IMG/VR virus record: IMGVR_UViG_3300017991_000230
Location: 1 to 37,047 of that record
Direction: 5' to 3' (one strand)
DNA: 37,047 bases
Origin: a virus
The position numbers and the translations under genes were made by a program. Of the stretch, positions 14,976 to 23,432 are shown piece by piece. The notes beneath the pieces are model-generated. The model was not told the DNA's origin. It made no database searches and saw only the letters and a list, made by a program, of their open reading frames with translations. How positions within the stretch are numbered: the stretch's first letter is position 1; the number at the start of each line of letters is the position of its first letter.

Positions 14976-15269
14976 ATGGCTGGTGTTGTTAACCATTCCG
15001 CTCGTCCCTATAACCTTCAGGTATGTAGTGGTGGACAAGTTGCGACCGTCCGTCTTAAACCTGGGTTCAATATCGTATCCGATGCGATTTGGAAAAAGTT
15101 TGAGAAGGACAAGTATGTTCTTAATCTCAAGAAGACTTCCAAAATCGAATGGGGTAAGGACACCGAAGAGAAGAAAGAGGTGTTCGAGAAAGAAGAGCTA
15201 GTTCACGATGATGTTTCCAAAGAGGAAGCATTACCCCCGAACTATAACTCTTCAGAAGACGACCTTTAG
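14976..15269 (+). CDS. Small head-associated protein
   Basis: The 97-residue protein follows the major capsid gene with AAGGAG before its ATG. The N-terminal part (YNLQVCSGGQVATVRLKPGFNIVSD) looks like a small beta domain with a central helix (AIWKKFEKDKYVLNLKK), and the C-terminal third is strongly acidic and probably disordered. A strong terminator follows. It may be a head completion or decoration factor, but no family is recognised with confidence. Confidence 0.6.
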   Translation: MAGVVNHSARPYNLQVCSGGQVATVRLKPGFNIVSDAIWKKFEKDKYVLNLKKTSKIEWGKDTEEKKEVFEKEELVHDDVSKEEALPPNYNSSEDDL

Positions 15270-15282
15270 TATAGGTCATGTT

Positions 15283-15320
15283 ATAAGGTGCTTCGGTCTT
15301 GCGCTGAAGCACCTTATTTT
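15283..15320 (+). terminator. Rho-independent terminator after the capsid operon
   Basis: ATAAGGTGCTTC (15283-15294) pairs perfectly with GAAGCACCTTAT (15306-15317) around an 11-nt loop and is followed by a T run. It closes the high-expression head genes; downstream connector genes would receive readthrough or have their own weak start. Confidence 0.85.
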
Positions 15321-15340
15321 CTAAGTTCAAGTGAGTTTAA

Positions 15341-15757
15341 ATGGCCATACCGCAATTAAAATCAGTCGACAAGGGAGACATGACAGACCAAAGGATTTGG
15401 AAAGCGATAGAATCTATAGGCGAGAATATTGAGTACATAAAGCGAGAACTCAATAAGATTGTAAAAATAGAAGAGAGGGTCGAAGCTCACACTAAAACAC
15501 TAAGCCGTTATGGTGAAAAACTCGATAAGAATGACGACAGGATAAGGGAGCTGGAGTTATCTAATGTCGAAAACAAGAGGGAAAATAAAGATATAGAAAA
15601 GCAAGAAAAAGATATTGAGAAGCTAAAAGATAAAGTTAACGATCTTGCTAAGAATCAAAATGTTAATACTGGTCAGAAAGATGTGTTCGGAGCCATACTT
15701 AAATGGGTTGGGGCTCTCGCTACTGGAATCTTACTTTACGCATTAGGGAAAATGTAA
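15341..15757 (+). CDS. Coiled-coil protein with C-terminal membrane helix
   Basis: The 138-residue protein is almost entirely charged coiled coil (about residues 25-110, with heptad-like IEERVEAHTKTLSRYGEKLD) and ends in one hydrophobic helix (WVGALATGILLYALG). This recalls XhlA-like hemolysin/holin-associated or phage tail-anchor proteins, yet it lies among connector genes rather than in the lysis region. No clear ribosome site precedes the ATG. The stop overlaps the next start (TAATG). Function is open: membrane contact during ejection or a superinfection factor are possibilities (inference). Confidence 0.6.
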   Translation: MAIPQLKSVDKGDMTDQRIWKAIESIGENIEYIKRELNKIVKIEERVEAHTKTLSRYGEKLDKNDDRIRELELSNVENKRENKDIEKQEKDIEKLKDKVNDLAKNQNVNTGQKDVFGAILKWVGALATGILLYALGKM

Positions 15758-16149
15758 TGGCTGTTACTGTACCTGAATTTAGAACACGTTTCCCAGAGTT
15801 TGCTGACGAAACAGATTACCCTGAGCCTCGTATCCAGCTCTTCATAGATGATACTTTATGTTTCATGGGTACTGACGAAGATTACTGGTGTTGTTATGAT
15901 AAAGCTCAAGCATATTTAGCTGCTCATCTGCTACTAGTAGGTACAGGTACCGAAGCAGGTAACACAGGGACCACTGGAGGCCCCGTACAGAGCAAAACAG
16001 CCGGAGGGGTAAGTGTAACCAGGGCCATTGCAACTAAAGACCGTAGCGAGCAAGATTTGTGGCTCAGCGGTACATCTTATGGTCAGCAATTTATAGCACT
16101 CAGAAATCAGTGCTTTGTAGGGGTGGTCACTGCGAATAGTTTCCGATGA
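15757..16149 (+). CDS. Head-tail connector protein (DUF4054 family)
   Basis: The 130-residue protein starts at a TAATG overlap; a longer upstream frame is a shadow. The opening PEFRTRFPEFADETDYPEPRIQLFIDD and the later cysteine/tyrosine-rich helix with KAQAYLAAHLLL are typical of DUF4054 head-completion adaptors (gp6/gp15-like helical connectors). The C-terminal part has GTSYGQQFIALR. It should bind beneath the portal. The next gene overlaps by 4 nt (ATGA). Confidence 0.8.
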   Translation: MAVTVPEFRTRFPEFADETDYPEPRIQLFIDDTLCFMGTDEDYWCCYDKAQAYLAAHLLLVGTGTEAGNTGTTGGPVQSKTAGGVSVTRAIATKDRSEQDLWLSGTSYGQQFIALRNQCFVGVVTANSFR

Positions 16150-16628
16150 GTGCTAAATCTAAAACCAAAATAAAGAAATCACCAAAGATGGTAACTCAAC
16201 GACTTGACGAAGTTAAGAAGAAGCTTAAAGGGCCGAAGGCTGTCCGCGTTGGTTTACCTAAAGGGGCTAACCCATACCCAGATGGACCTTCTGGTACCAA
16301 TGGAACTTCTGTTATTATGGTTGGTTTTGTACATGAGTTCGGTAGTCCTGCTAAGGGTATTCCTCAACGAAGTTTTCTCCGTTCTTCTATAAAGCAGAAT
16401 AGAAGGAAGTATAAGAAAATGATAAGGAAGCTCGCCGATAAAATACTCCAAGGTAAAATTGACATGAAGAAGGCGATGCAATTATTAGGTTCAGAAGCGG
16501 CGGGTGATGTCCAAGAACGTATAACTGAAATAAGCACACCTCCTCTTAAATACCGAAAGGGTAATCCCCTTGTAGATAGTGGTCATCTACGTCAGTCTAT
16601 CACCTACGAGGTTAAAGATGCCGATTAA
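16146..16628 (+). CDS. Tail completion / neck protein (HK97 gp10-like)
   Basis: The 160-residue basic protein contains the signature VGFVHEFGSPAKGIPQRSFL (residues 58-77), shared by HK97 gp10-like neck and tail-completion proteins, and an ending PLVDSGHLRQSITYEV typical of the same family. It would join head connector to tail. It overlaps both neighbours by a few bases, so it is translated as part of a compact connector operon (15,757-16,974). Confidence 0.85.
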   Translation: MSAKSKTKIKKSPKMVTQRLDEVKKKLKGPKAVRVGLPKGANPYPDGPSGTNGTSVIMVGFVHEFGSPAKGIPQRSFLRSSIKQNRRKYKKMIRKLADKILQGKIDMKKAMQLLGSEAAGDVQERITEISTPPLKYRKGNPLVDSGHLRQSITYEVKDAD

Positions 16629-16974
16629 TGTGGCTGAAGCATTGGATATGGATACCGCCGAGATAGTAACGGTTGAGAGGAATACCGGAACTATTGTAGA
16701 CGGATTATGGGTTCCCGGTACACCAACTACATTTAAGACAATGTGCTCGGTACAACAACCTACTTACCAGCAATTGAAAGCACTTGGTGGGGGTGAGCGT
16801 CAAGATGATACTCGATTCTTCATATCCAAGAAACCTGTTCGTACCGCTCAAGATAAAGACGGATTACCTCCTGATATTATAAGATATCAAGGTAATCGTT
16901 ACAAACTGGTTCAGAACGGTGATTGGTCCGTTTATGGCCATAATAGTGCAATAGGTGTTAGGGTTGACGAATGA
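16618..16974 (+). CDS. Head-tail connector / tail terminator-adjacent protein
   Basis: The ATG at 16618 is preceded by GAGG with a 6-nt gap and overlaps the previous gene by 11 nt, giving 118 residues. A strand-rich N-terminus (AEIVTVERNTGTIVDGLWVPG) and a C-terminal FFISKKPVRTAQDKDGLPPD resemble short collar proteins of Mu-like and DUF3383-sheath myophages. The exact family is uncertain; position between gp10-like and neck terminator genes supports a neck role. Confidence 0.65.
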   Translation: MPINVAEALDMDTAEIVTVERNTGTIVDGLWVPGTPTTFKTMCSVQQPTYQQLKALGGGERQDDTRFFISKKPVRTAQDKDGLPPDIIRYQGNRYKLVQNGDWSVYGHNSAIGVRVDE

Positions 16975-19900
16975 CGATACTGGACGAAACTATCAACAAA
17001 CTAATGCGGGATTCTGTTAATATTATCCTAAATGTAACTAGCACTATAAGGGCTAATCAGAAAGACCTTATTCGACCTAAAGGACCATATGCAGATGTAC
17101 ATGTTTCTAGTGATTTGAAAATAGGATGGGAAGAAAGAAACGTAGAGAACGAAGGCGATTTTGACTTAAAATATACGGCTGAAGGTTTACGAGAAATAAC
17201 CGTTACTTTTAATTTCTACAGAAGTACCGAGAATGAATCAGCACTAGATAGAGCTCGTAAAGTACATATCGGTTTTGCAAGAGAAACCATAAACGAAACA
17301 TGGAAGGCGGCCAAGGTAGGTCTATTAGATCGCACTGAAGTATTATCTGCAGACGAAACAATAGAGGACGGTTGGGAAGACAGAGCTAGTTTCGACATAA
17401 CACTTTCGGCAGTCGGTACTGATGAAGAAATTATTTGCGCTATTAATGAAGTACTCATCACAGGTGTTTACGAATATGCTGATCGTCAAGTTCCAATAAA
17501 TATTGCGGTACCGGAACAAGAAGTCGCACCTAGCTTTGTGACTGATCCCGTTCTAAGCGGAGATGCTTATCCAGGCGGTACAATAAGTACGACACGAGGA
17601 GTTGCGACAGGAACATTACCCATAACATATACCATAGAGTTCTTGATGAATGGTATTGTTGTTCAGTCAGGTGCTAGTTTAACTTATGTTGTTCAGCCTG
17701 CCGATTTAGGTAAAATTGCTGAAGTTAGATCTACTGCTACAAATAATGTTGATTCAGATCAAGCGTTGTCCAATCAACTTACTATTGTTGAGGCACCTTC
17801 TGCCCCTGAGTTTACTCAAGACCCAACGATATCTGGATCAGGTAATATCGGTGAGCTTGTAACAGCTACCCCCGGTATTGTTACTGGTAATCCTACTCCC
17901 GTAGTTACCCGCCAATGGTATTTTGAACCCACTGAAGTCATTGTAGGTGAAACAGGATTAACATATACGCCTCAAGCTGGAGATGAAGGTAAAGAACTGT
18001 ATTATGAAGAAACTGCAACAAGTATAGAAGGCGTTGCTACTGCTAGTTCTAATCGGATAACTATTGCAAGCGGTGTCGTTTGGTCACCCTTACCCCATGA
18101 TCCTGACTTCGGTGTTTATAAAGATCGCGCAAGCACCCAGGCTTTAAACTGGCCTATCAACCAGATTCGGCGCAGTTCGGATAACGATGTTGCCCTGATT
18201 GGTAACGATGGTGTTGATACAGTTGATGGTTATAGTTATTGGACCAACGACCCTACTGATCCGCAGGGTGGTGTGGATCAGAATGTACTACCTCTAAGTT
18301 CATGGGGTGGTGATGCCGGACTATCAGGGGACACAATTACAGACTCATCAAATAGTGTAACACAGAATTTAAATGAAGTGACCGCGATAGATTCGGGAGC
18401 ACAGTTTGCCGAGTTTAGATTCGATGTGGAGACGTTAGACTCTAATATAATTCATATTGACGCGAACTTAACAGGGGGTGCGACCAACTTCGCAGGATTA
18501 GACTTTGACCCTGTTAGTGGTGGGTATGAGAAATCGGGTGTGTCTTTTTATGGTGAGCCAATTATAAGCAAGGTAGGTAACAAGTACACCATTTCAATTT
18601 TTGTCGAAAACACAGGTTCCAACTCGAACATGTTAAATCGCATATATCCTGCCTATAGAGCCACATTGGGTGGGGCGATTGATGTAACGCTAACAGGGTC
18701 TATTGATGTAACGGGGATTCTGATCAATGCATACCCCGCAGGATTGCGATACAACTCTTACAATGGTTTCATGGGCAGGGACGCTTATATATACCCAGGA
18801 TGGTCCGATTCATCGTATTGGAGCCCTACCGCCGGTATGGGTGTTACAGATACAACTTTGACAGACAACTCTGTGATCGCCGCCGATCAAATAAGCCGTG
18901 AAATAGAATATGGCCTACCTGTCGGCACTTTCACATGGTTAATGAAAGTGGAAAAGAAAAATTCAGTCAGCCCCATTATGGCAGTTCAGATGGTTGATGA
19001 AGTCACGAGAAGATTGAATTTTTACTTTGATCCGTTCACGGGTGATTATTCGCTGGGTATAAATTCTATGAACCAGAACGTTTTGAGTATAACCACTGAT
19101 GGGATATCCTGGTATATCTTATTCAGTTGGGATTACCTAACGGCTAATAACTATGTTCGCACTTTTATATATCCTACATATGGAACAACTCTAGGCGTTC
19201 AGGATGTAACCGTCACAGGTTCACTGGATATGGAGATACAAGAATCATTCTTTGCTAGGAATGATAAAGCCTACGCTCCTCTCATTTTCGATCAGTGGAG
19301 TGCGCAAGCAGAGACCGTCCCGGCATATACGTCTTGGACTAATACTGGTTTTATCTTAGCTGGTGATACTATCACAGATAATGACACAAGTACGTCTGCC
19401 CGACTTTTTTATTCCCAGTACGCAAAAGATGCTGATAGCGCATTCAGTTTGAAATTCCATCTCGATTATGAAGATGATGAAACGGTGTTCCCGAATTTCC
19501 GCATCCAGTTCACTGGTGCTTCGACTCGGAATAAAGACATCAGTATCAGCAAGAAAACAGGTGAATACGTTATCAACGATGCGTTCAATTCTACAATTGT
19601 GAAAGTGTCAGGAAACACAGTGGATGGTTGGGACGTTGAGATATACACCGAAGATGGGGTTAGTAATACAAACGTTTTCGTGTATTTCTGGCCAGCTTAC
19701 TCGGCTACAAACGGCGGTGCGGAAGATAGAACGTTGACGGGTGCGATAACGGTACCAAATGCAGATATTGAAATAAATGAGTGGCCCTATGGTTTTGGCT
19801 TCTCTCAGGGAACCGAATTGAATCAGCCTCTCGCGTTGGATGGTGGCTCTGTTATTACAGATAATGCAAAACCGATGGACTCAGGATTGCTATTGCCTAA

Positions 19901-20327
19901 TGGTGATAACTTCACAATTGGTTGTATTTTTAAAGCAAATCAATTATTTGACGGGACAAACTTCCTTTTTGGTTTTGGTGACGAGTTTAATCAGGACTTT
20001 AAGGTTTTTTCAACAACTTCTCTTTTGGCGTTCAGGGCAGACCCAGGTAATCAAACAGCCTCGGTAGCAAAGACATCTTTTGATGATGATAAAAAGCACT
20101 TTCTGGTGTGTGCTTACGATTCTAGCGACACCCTAAAGGTTTATCTTGACGGTTCAGAAATAACAACAGGGGGATCGATAACGGGAACTATTTCTTTCGG
20201 AAATTACAGCCTGAAGTTTTCTGGCTCTGCTGTATTCGACCACGTATTTACTGACTTACAGAACACATGGACCGCACAGCAAGTGTTAGATAATTACAAT
20301 TGGTTCGTAGCCCGAGGTGCTTTATGA
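16971..20327 (+). CDS. Giant neck protein: neck-terminator domain fused to Ig-like, jelly-roll-like and LamG-like modules
   Basis: This is an 1118-residue fusion. Residues 1-180 look like a phage neck/tail-terminator domain (LREITVTFNFYRSTENESAL; WEDRASFDITLSAVG), which alone is the usual gene here. Two Ig-like repeats follow (about 183-274 and 275-365, each beginning with a Pro-Glu/Ala-rich linker and an SGxxxxG start). Next come three related modules of about 150 residues (around 430-600, 616-760 and 785-940) that share GDTITDN-type starts and end in IYPxY...TLTGSI strands, like phage jelly-roll or carbohydrate-binding modules. A concanavalin/LamG-like domain (about 975-1118, KVYLDGSEI strand) ends the protein. 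It would project adhesive arms from the head-tail neck. Domain limits are by eye. Confidence 0.75.
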   Translation: MTILDETINKLMRDSVNIILNVTSTIRANQKDLIRPKGPYADVHVSSDLKIGWEERNVENEGDFDLKYTAEGLREITVTFNFYRSTENESALDRARKVHIGFARETINETWKAAKVGLLDRTEVLSADETIEDGWEDRASFDITLSAVGTDEEIICAINEVLITGVYEYADRQVPINIAVPEQEVAPSFVTDPVLSGDAYPGGTISTTRGVATGTLPITYTIEFLMNGIVVQSGASLTYVVQPADLGKIAEVRSTATNNVDSDQALSNQLTIVEAPSAPEFTQDPTISGSGNIGELVTATPGIVTGNPTPVVTRQWYFEPTEVIVGETGLTYTPQAGDEGKELYYEETATSIEGVATASSNRITIASGVVWSPLPHDPDFGVYKDRASTQALNWPINQIRRSSDNDVALIGNDGVDTVDGYSYWTNDPTDPQGGVDQNVLPLSSWGGDAGLSGDTITDSSNSVTQNLNEVTAIDSGAQFAEFRFDVETLDSNIIHIDANLTGGATNFAGLDFDPVSGGYEKSGVSFYGEPIISKVGNKYTISIFVENTGSNSNMLNRIYPAYRATLGGAIDVTLTGSIDVTGILINAYPAGLRYNSYNGFMGRDAYIYPGWSDSSYWSPTAGMGVTDTTLTDNSVIAADQISREIEYGLPVGTFTWLMKVEKKNSVSPIMAVQMVDEVTRRLNFYFDPFTGDYSLGINSMNQNVLSITTDGISWYILFSWDYLTANNYVRTFIYPTYGTTLGVQDVTVTGSLDMEIQESFFARNDKAYAPLIFDQWSAQAETVPAYTSWTNTGFILAGDTITDNDTSTSARLFYSQYAKDADSAFSLKFHLDYEDDETVFPNFRIQFTGASTRNKDISISKKTGEYVINDAFNSTIVKVSGNTVDGWDVEIYTEDGVSNTNVFVYFWPAYSATNGGAEDRTLTGAITVPNADIEINEWPYGFGFSQGTELNQPLALDGGSVITDNAKPMDSGLLLPNGDNFTIGCIFKANQLFDGTNFLFGFGDEFNQDFKVFSTTSLLAFRADPGNQTASVAKTSFDDDKKHFLVCAYDSSDTLKVYLDGSEITTGGSITGTISFGNYSLKFSGSAVFDHVFTDLQNTWTAQQVLDNYNWFVARGAL

Positions 20328-20587
20328 TGATGACCAAAACTGACTACCTATACCTGGAAATTCCCGCACCCGATTGCTGTGAGTACAATAAAAATCTCGC
20401 GATATCGAGAGGGAATAAGCCACCGACTCGCATGGTTTTCACATGCCTTGGTTCGGTGCTACTCGTTCCCCGTACTCACATTGGTATTCTACCGGAAGAA
20501 GATCAGGAAAAGCCTGTAGAGTATGAAGATTGCTCAGAAGAGAATAAGACAAAGATCGATAAGTTATTTAGTCAGGAGAATACATAA
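20324..20587 (+). CDS. Small hypothetical protein of the adhesin cassette
   Basis: The ATG at 20324 overlaps the giant neck gene's stop (ATGA) and follows a GAGG with a 6-nt gap, giving 87 residues. Two adjacent cysteines (DCCEY) and a conserved-looking strand region (MVFTCLGSVLLVPRTHIGIL) are followed by an acidic helical tail. No family is recognised. Coupling to the neck-adhesin gene suggests it is a chaperone or accessory subunit for that fibre (inference). Confidence 0.6.
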   Translation: MMMTKTDYLYLEIPAPDCCEYNKNLAISRGNKPPTRMVFTCLGSVLLVPRTHIGILPEEDQEKPVEYEDCSEENKTKIDKLFSQENT

Positions 20588-20850
20588 TGTCAAATACTGT
20601 AAATATAGTAGTAAATCCAGATACATATACTGAGATTTCTGAAAGCGCTCTTGAAGGTTTCTTCACAAACGGAAAATCTCAAGAAATAGAATATGCCGAA
20701 GGCGCGAGTTTACCCCCTGCGACTTTAATTGGACATCCTCTTTCAACTAAAGATCCCGGTGTGACTTTTAAGCTCGAAGCTGGTCAAAAGGTCTATGCTA
20801 AATCAGCCGGACCCGGTGACGGAACTATCGTTGTAACACCCCAGTTGTAA
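20587..20850 (+). CDS. Small beta-rich structural protein of the adhesin cassette
   Basis: The 87-residue protein begins at a TAATG overlap. It is rich in threonine, glycine and proline, and ends with VYAKSAGPGDGTIVVTPQL, a pattern like the small beta-sandwich domains that decorate heads or form short fibres. No membrane helix or enzyme motif is seen. It likely contributes to the neck or capsid surface. Confidence 0.55.
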   Translation: MSNTVNIVVNPDTYTEISESALEGFFTNGKSQEIEYAEGASLPPATLIGHPLSTKDPGVTFKLEAGQKVYAKSAGPGDGTIVVTPQL

Positions 20851-20851
20851 T

Positions 20852-21625
20852 ATGAGTTTCCAGCCTAATAGAATTGGACCAGGTGTATCTCCGGACGGAA
20901 TCGTACCCGTAGTACCGTGGACACCTGATCAGATAACAACAGCCGGATGGTATGATGCCTCAGATTCAAATACCATAACCGAATCAGGTGGATTAGTTTC
21001 TCAATGGGATGATAAGAAATCCGGAGGGATTAACTTCACACAACTAACTGGTGCGAATCAACCTACAACTAATAGTAGGACGATAAATAGTTTGAATGTA
21101 TTGGATTTCGACGGTACTAATGATCAGATGATAAAAGATGCGCCTGCTTTAACTGACGGTGCGTTTATACTAGCATTATATGAACCTGATTCAGACAACA
21201 CTTATGGGTTACTAGGTTATAATACAAATCATTATGATCTAAATTCAAACGGTGGTTCTTATCCTTCTATCTTTAGAAATACTAGGTTAGCGAACCTCCC
21301 ACTTGGTATACAATCAACAGGTGTACAATTATTAGGTTATAATGCTTTATCAACAGGTCCTAATTACGATATCCATTACAACGGAGAAAAAGTATATGCA
21401 GGGACATCTGCTTTTGTTTTCCAAGGCACTGGTGGTCGGAGAATCGGAATAAGTAACTCAGCGGGTATCCGTTATGATGGTACTATCGCAGAAATAATTA
21501 TGATAGATGCTTATACTTCACAATCGGATATAGAAAAATGCGAAGGGTACTTGGCGCATAAATGGGGAGTAACTTCAATTTTACCACCTGGTCACCCGTA
21601 TAAAACGGAAGCACCTACCGTATAG
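20852..21625 (+). CDS. Lectin-like (concanavalin/LamG fold) surface protein, paralog 1
   Basis: The 257-residue protein carries WYDASDSNTITESGGLVSQW (residues 31-50), LNVLDFDGTNDQM and a C-terminal CEGYLAHKWG...LPPGHPYK motif, hallmarks of concanavalin-like lectin modules found in phage fibres and bacterial surface proteins. A second gene at 21,943 has the same order of motifs, so the two are tandem paralogs separated by one small gene. The N-terminal 25 residues are proline/glycine-rich and may anchor it to the neck or head. Glycan binding is inferred from the fold. Confidence 0.7.
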   Translation: MSFQPNRIGPGVSPDGIVPVVPWTPDQITTAGWYDASDSNTITESGGLVSQWDDKKSGGINFTQLTGANQPTTNSRTINSLNVLDFDGTNDQMIKDAPALTDGAFILALYEPDSDNTYGLLGYNTNHYDLNSNGGSYPSIFRNTRLANLPLGIQSTGVQLLGYNALSTGPNYDIHYNGEKVYAGTSAFVFQGTGGRRIGISNSAGIRYDGTIAEIIMIDAYTSQSDIEKCEGYLAHKWGVTSILPPGHPYKTEAPTV

Positions 21626-21634
21626 GGGATAATT

Positions 21635-21943
21635 ATGACAGAATATTATGTATTCCAAACTAAAGATAAAGCTGACGAATGTCTAGCGTTTATAAATTCA
21701 TCGAATTTCTTCCCTATTGAAGGTAGGGTCAGCGGTGCTCGTGCTCCGGAAGATAGGCAGAAAACTACTAAATGGGCCGAGGCATCTATGGAAATGAATT
21801 CTGGTGAGTTTGCTATCCCCAGGGTTCCTTCTAATCTTCTTGATTATTGTTCTTGCCCTCAAGAGAGCCGTGATTCTTTCTTAGAAATATACGGTCAAGA
21901 CATAAGAACATTACAACCTTCGGATTTTGTTCAAGGGGAATAA
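21635..21943 (+). CDS. Small protein between the two lectin-like paralogs (possible fibre chaperone)
   Basis: The 102-residue protein begins YYVFQTKDKADECLAFINSS, then has an alpha/beta body and the short motif TTKWAEASMEMNSGEFAIPR. Small proteins with this start are common beside phage fibre genes, where they act as assembly chaperones, but the family is not certain. It overlaps the second paralog by one base (TAATG) and follows the first after 9 bp, so all three are co-translated. Confidence 0.55.
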   Translation: MTEYYVFQTKDKADECLAFINSSNFFPIEGRVSGARAPEDRQKTTKWAEASMEMNSGEFAIPRVPSNLLDYCSCPQESRDSFLEIYGQDIRTLQPSDFVQGE

Positions 21944-22752
21944 TGACTTTTCAAAATCTAACAGCAGGTATCGGAGCAATCCCATCAACAGGTTTCTTTA
22001 CTGAAGTTGATGTGACACCACCTGAACAATTTTGGGACCCAAGCTTCATTAATACTCAAATATGGTTAGACGCATCAGATTCAAATACTATTATTGAATC
22101 AGCTGGTTTAGTTTCTCAATGGTCAGATAAATCAGGTAAGTCTAATAATGTAGAACAACCAATCGGTTCCGAGCAACCCCTAACGGGTTCTAGAGTACTA
22201 AATAATTTGAATGTTCTAGATTTCGCATCTGACAAATCTTTAGAGCGATCTAATTTATTCCACGATCCTGACTTTATATGGGTCGGTGTTTGGGATGTAG
22301 ACTCTGGGCCATGTTTGATGAGTCAAACCGATGCGCAGGGTATGAACATGTATGATAATTCAATACAGCTTCAAACCGACGGTAATACTAATTATATTGC
22401 AGGTGCACAAACCGGACCAACTATTATTTCCTACGACATAGATAGAACAGGCTTGTCCCAAGCGAGTGTTTATTTGAACGGTACGTTAGACATAACGGAC
22501 GTATTAACAGTAGATATCGGAGAAGGTCGCTTCAGAATAAATGCAAACCGAGTCGGTGGATCGAACGCAGACGCAGGTCATTGTGAAATAATCGTTACTA
22601 ATTTACGTAGTGATAATATTCGTCAACGGATCGAAGGCTACCTTGCTTGGAAATGGGGTTTAGAAGCGAACCTGCCTGTTGGTCATCCATATAAATCTGC
22701 CCCGCCTACTGTGGATAGTGATTTTAATAACGATTATAACAACGACTTTTAA
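21943..22752 (+). CDS. Lectin-like (concanavalin/LamG fold) surface protein, paralog 2
   Basis: The 269-residue protein repeats the architecture of the gene at 20,852: a WLDASDSNTIIESAGLVSQW block (residues 43-62), LNNLNVLDFASDKSLERS, a strand YLNGTLDITDV and an ending IEGYLAWKWGLEANLPVGHP. Between these blocks the paralogs differ greatly, as expected if the glycan-binding face has diversified. The last residues (DFNNDYNNDF) are a low-complexity Asp/Asn/aromatic tail. It is likely a surface-exposed adhesin. Confidence 0.7.
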   Translation: MTFQNLTAGIGAIPSTGFFTEVDVTPPEQFWDPSFINTQIWLDASDSNTIIESAGLVSQWSDKSGKSNNVEQPIGSEQPLTGSRVLNNLNVLDFASDKSLERSNLFHDPDFIWVGVWDVDSGPCLMSQTDAQGMNMYDNSIQLQTDGNTNYIAGAQTGPTIISYDIDRTGLSQASVYLNGTLDITDVLTVDIGEGRFRINANRVGGSNADAGHCEIIVTNLRSDNIRQRIEGYLAWKWGLEANLPVGHPYKSAPPTVDSDFNNDYNNDF

Positions 22753-22766
22753 TATAGAGGTAATTT

Positions 22767-23372
22767 ATGACAATATTAAATGAAGCAGAACTTAAAGCTA
22801 ACAATGATGCTTGGTTCACAACTAATGGCGCGGGTTTAATAACAGGTGCGAACCTTAACACGTTCAATATAGACTTAATTGAATCATTACAATCTTACCC
22901 TGGTGTAATATCTGACGGTCTTGTGGCTGGTAATAATATTACAGCAACCCCAACAAAATGGACTAACTTTACCACTAACGATACAAGCCCAAATACTATA
23001 TTTGAAGCCGACCAAGCTAACTCTTTAATAAAAGTATTCGAGCCTTGCTTAACTTTTATTACCTTTAGATTCAACGCTCAATGGCCCGCGAACGAGGATT
23101 TAATATCTGAGATCTATGTTAATGGTGCACCGAACCCTATTACACCTGCTTCGGTAACTAAAGAAGGAAAAGGAGCAACGGACCCAGAACTTATATCTGT
23201 TACGGATATCGCTTACGTTATAAATTCAGCAATGATCGCAGCGGGACCAGGTGGTGCATATGCCGAAATTGAACTGTTTCTGAGTTCTGCAACTGGCCCA
23301 TTTACGCTTGACCAAATAGACGTTTTGATAGGCGCCGAATATAATCCGCTTTCGATCAGGACTGTAGGTTAA
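22767..23372 (+). CDS. Beta-rich structural protein of the adhesin cassette
   Basis: The 201-residue protein has a helical N-terminus (LNEAELKANNDAWFTTNG), an NNITATPTKWTNFTTNDTS strand region and an FRFNAQWPANEDLISEIYVN beta segment. This resembles single jelly-roll head-fibre domains. It follows the second lectin paralog by 14 bp with a GAGGT ribosome site and is the last gene before the sheath. Function is likely as a trimeric or multimeric surface component, with no family certain. Confidence 0.55.
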   Translation: MTILNEAELKANNDAWFTTNGAGLITGANLNTFNIDLIESLQSYPGVISDGLVAGNNITATPTKWTNFTTNDTSPNTIFEADQANSLIKVFEPCLTFITFRFNAQWPANEDLISEIYVNGAPNPITPASVTKEGKGATDPELISVTDIAYVINSAMIAAGPGGAYAEIELFLSSATGPFTLDQIDVLIGAEYNPLSIRTVG

Positions 23373-23400
23373 GTTCGCTTTTATTTTCACAATTTATAGT

Positions 23401-23406
23401 TATAAT
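23401..23406 (+). promoter_or_regulatory. Isolated perfect TATAAT -10 box before the sheath gene
   Basis: The 60-bp gap between the adhesin cassette and the sheath contains a perfect TATAAT but no convincing -35 hexamer at 16-18 nt. The sequence after it (AACCTTA) resembles the AACCT downstream of the candidate promoter at 12,240-12,268, so both could be late promoters of one class. Confidence 0.25.
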
Positions 23407-23432
23407 TTTTCCAACCTTAAATAAGGAGTAAT

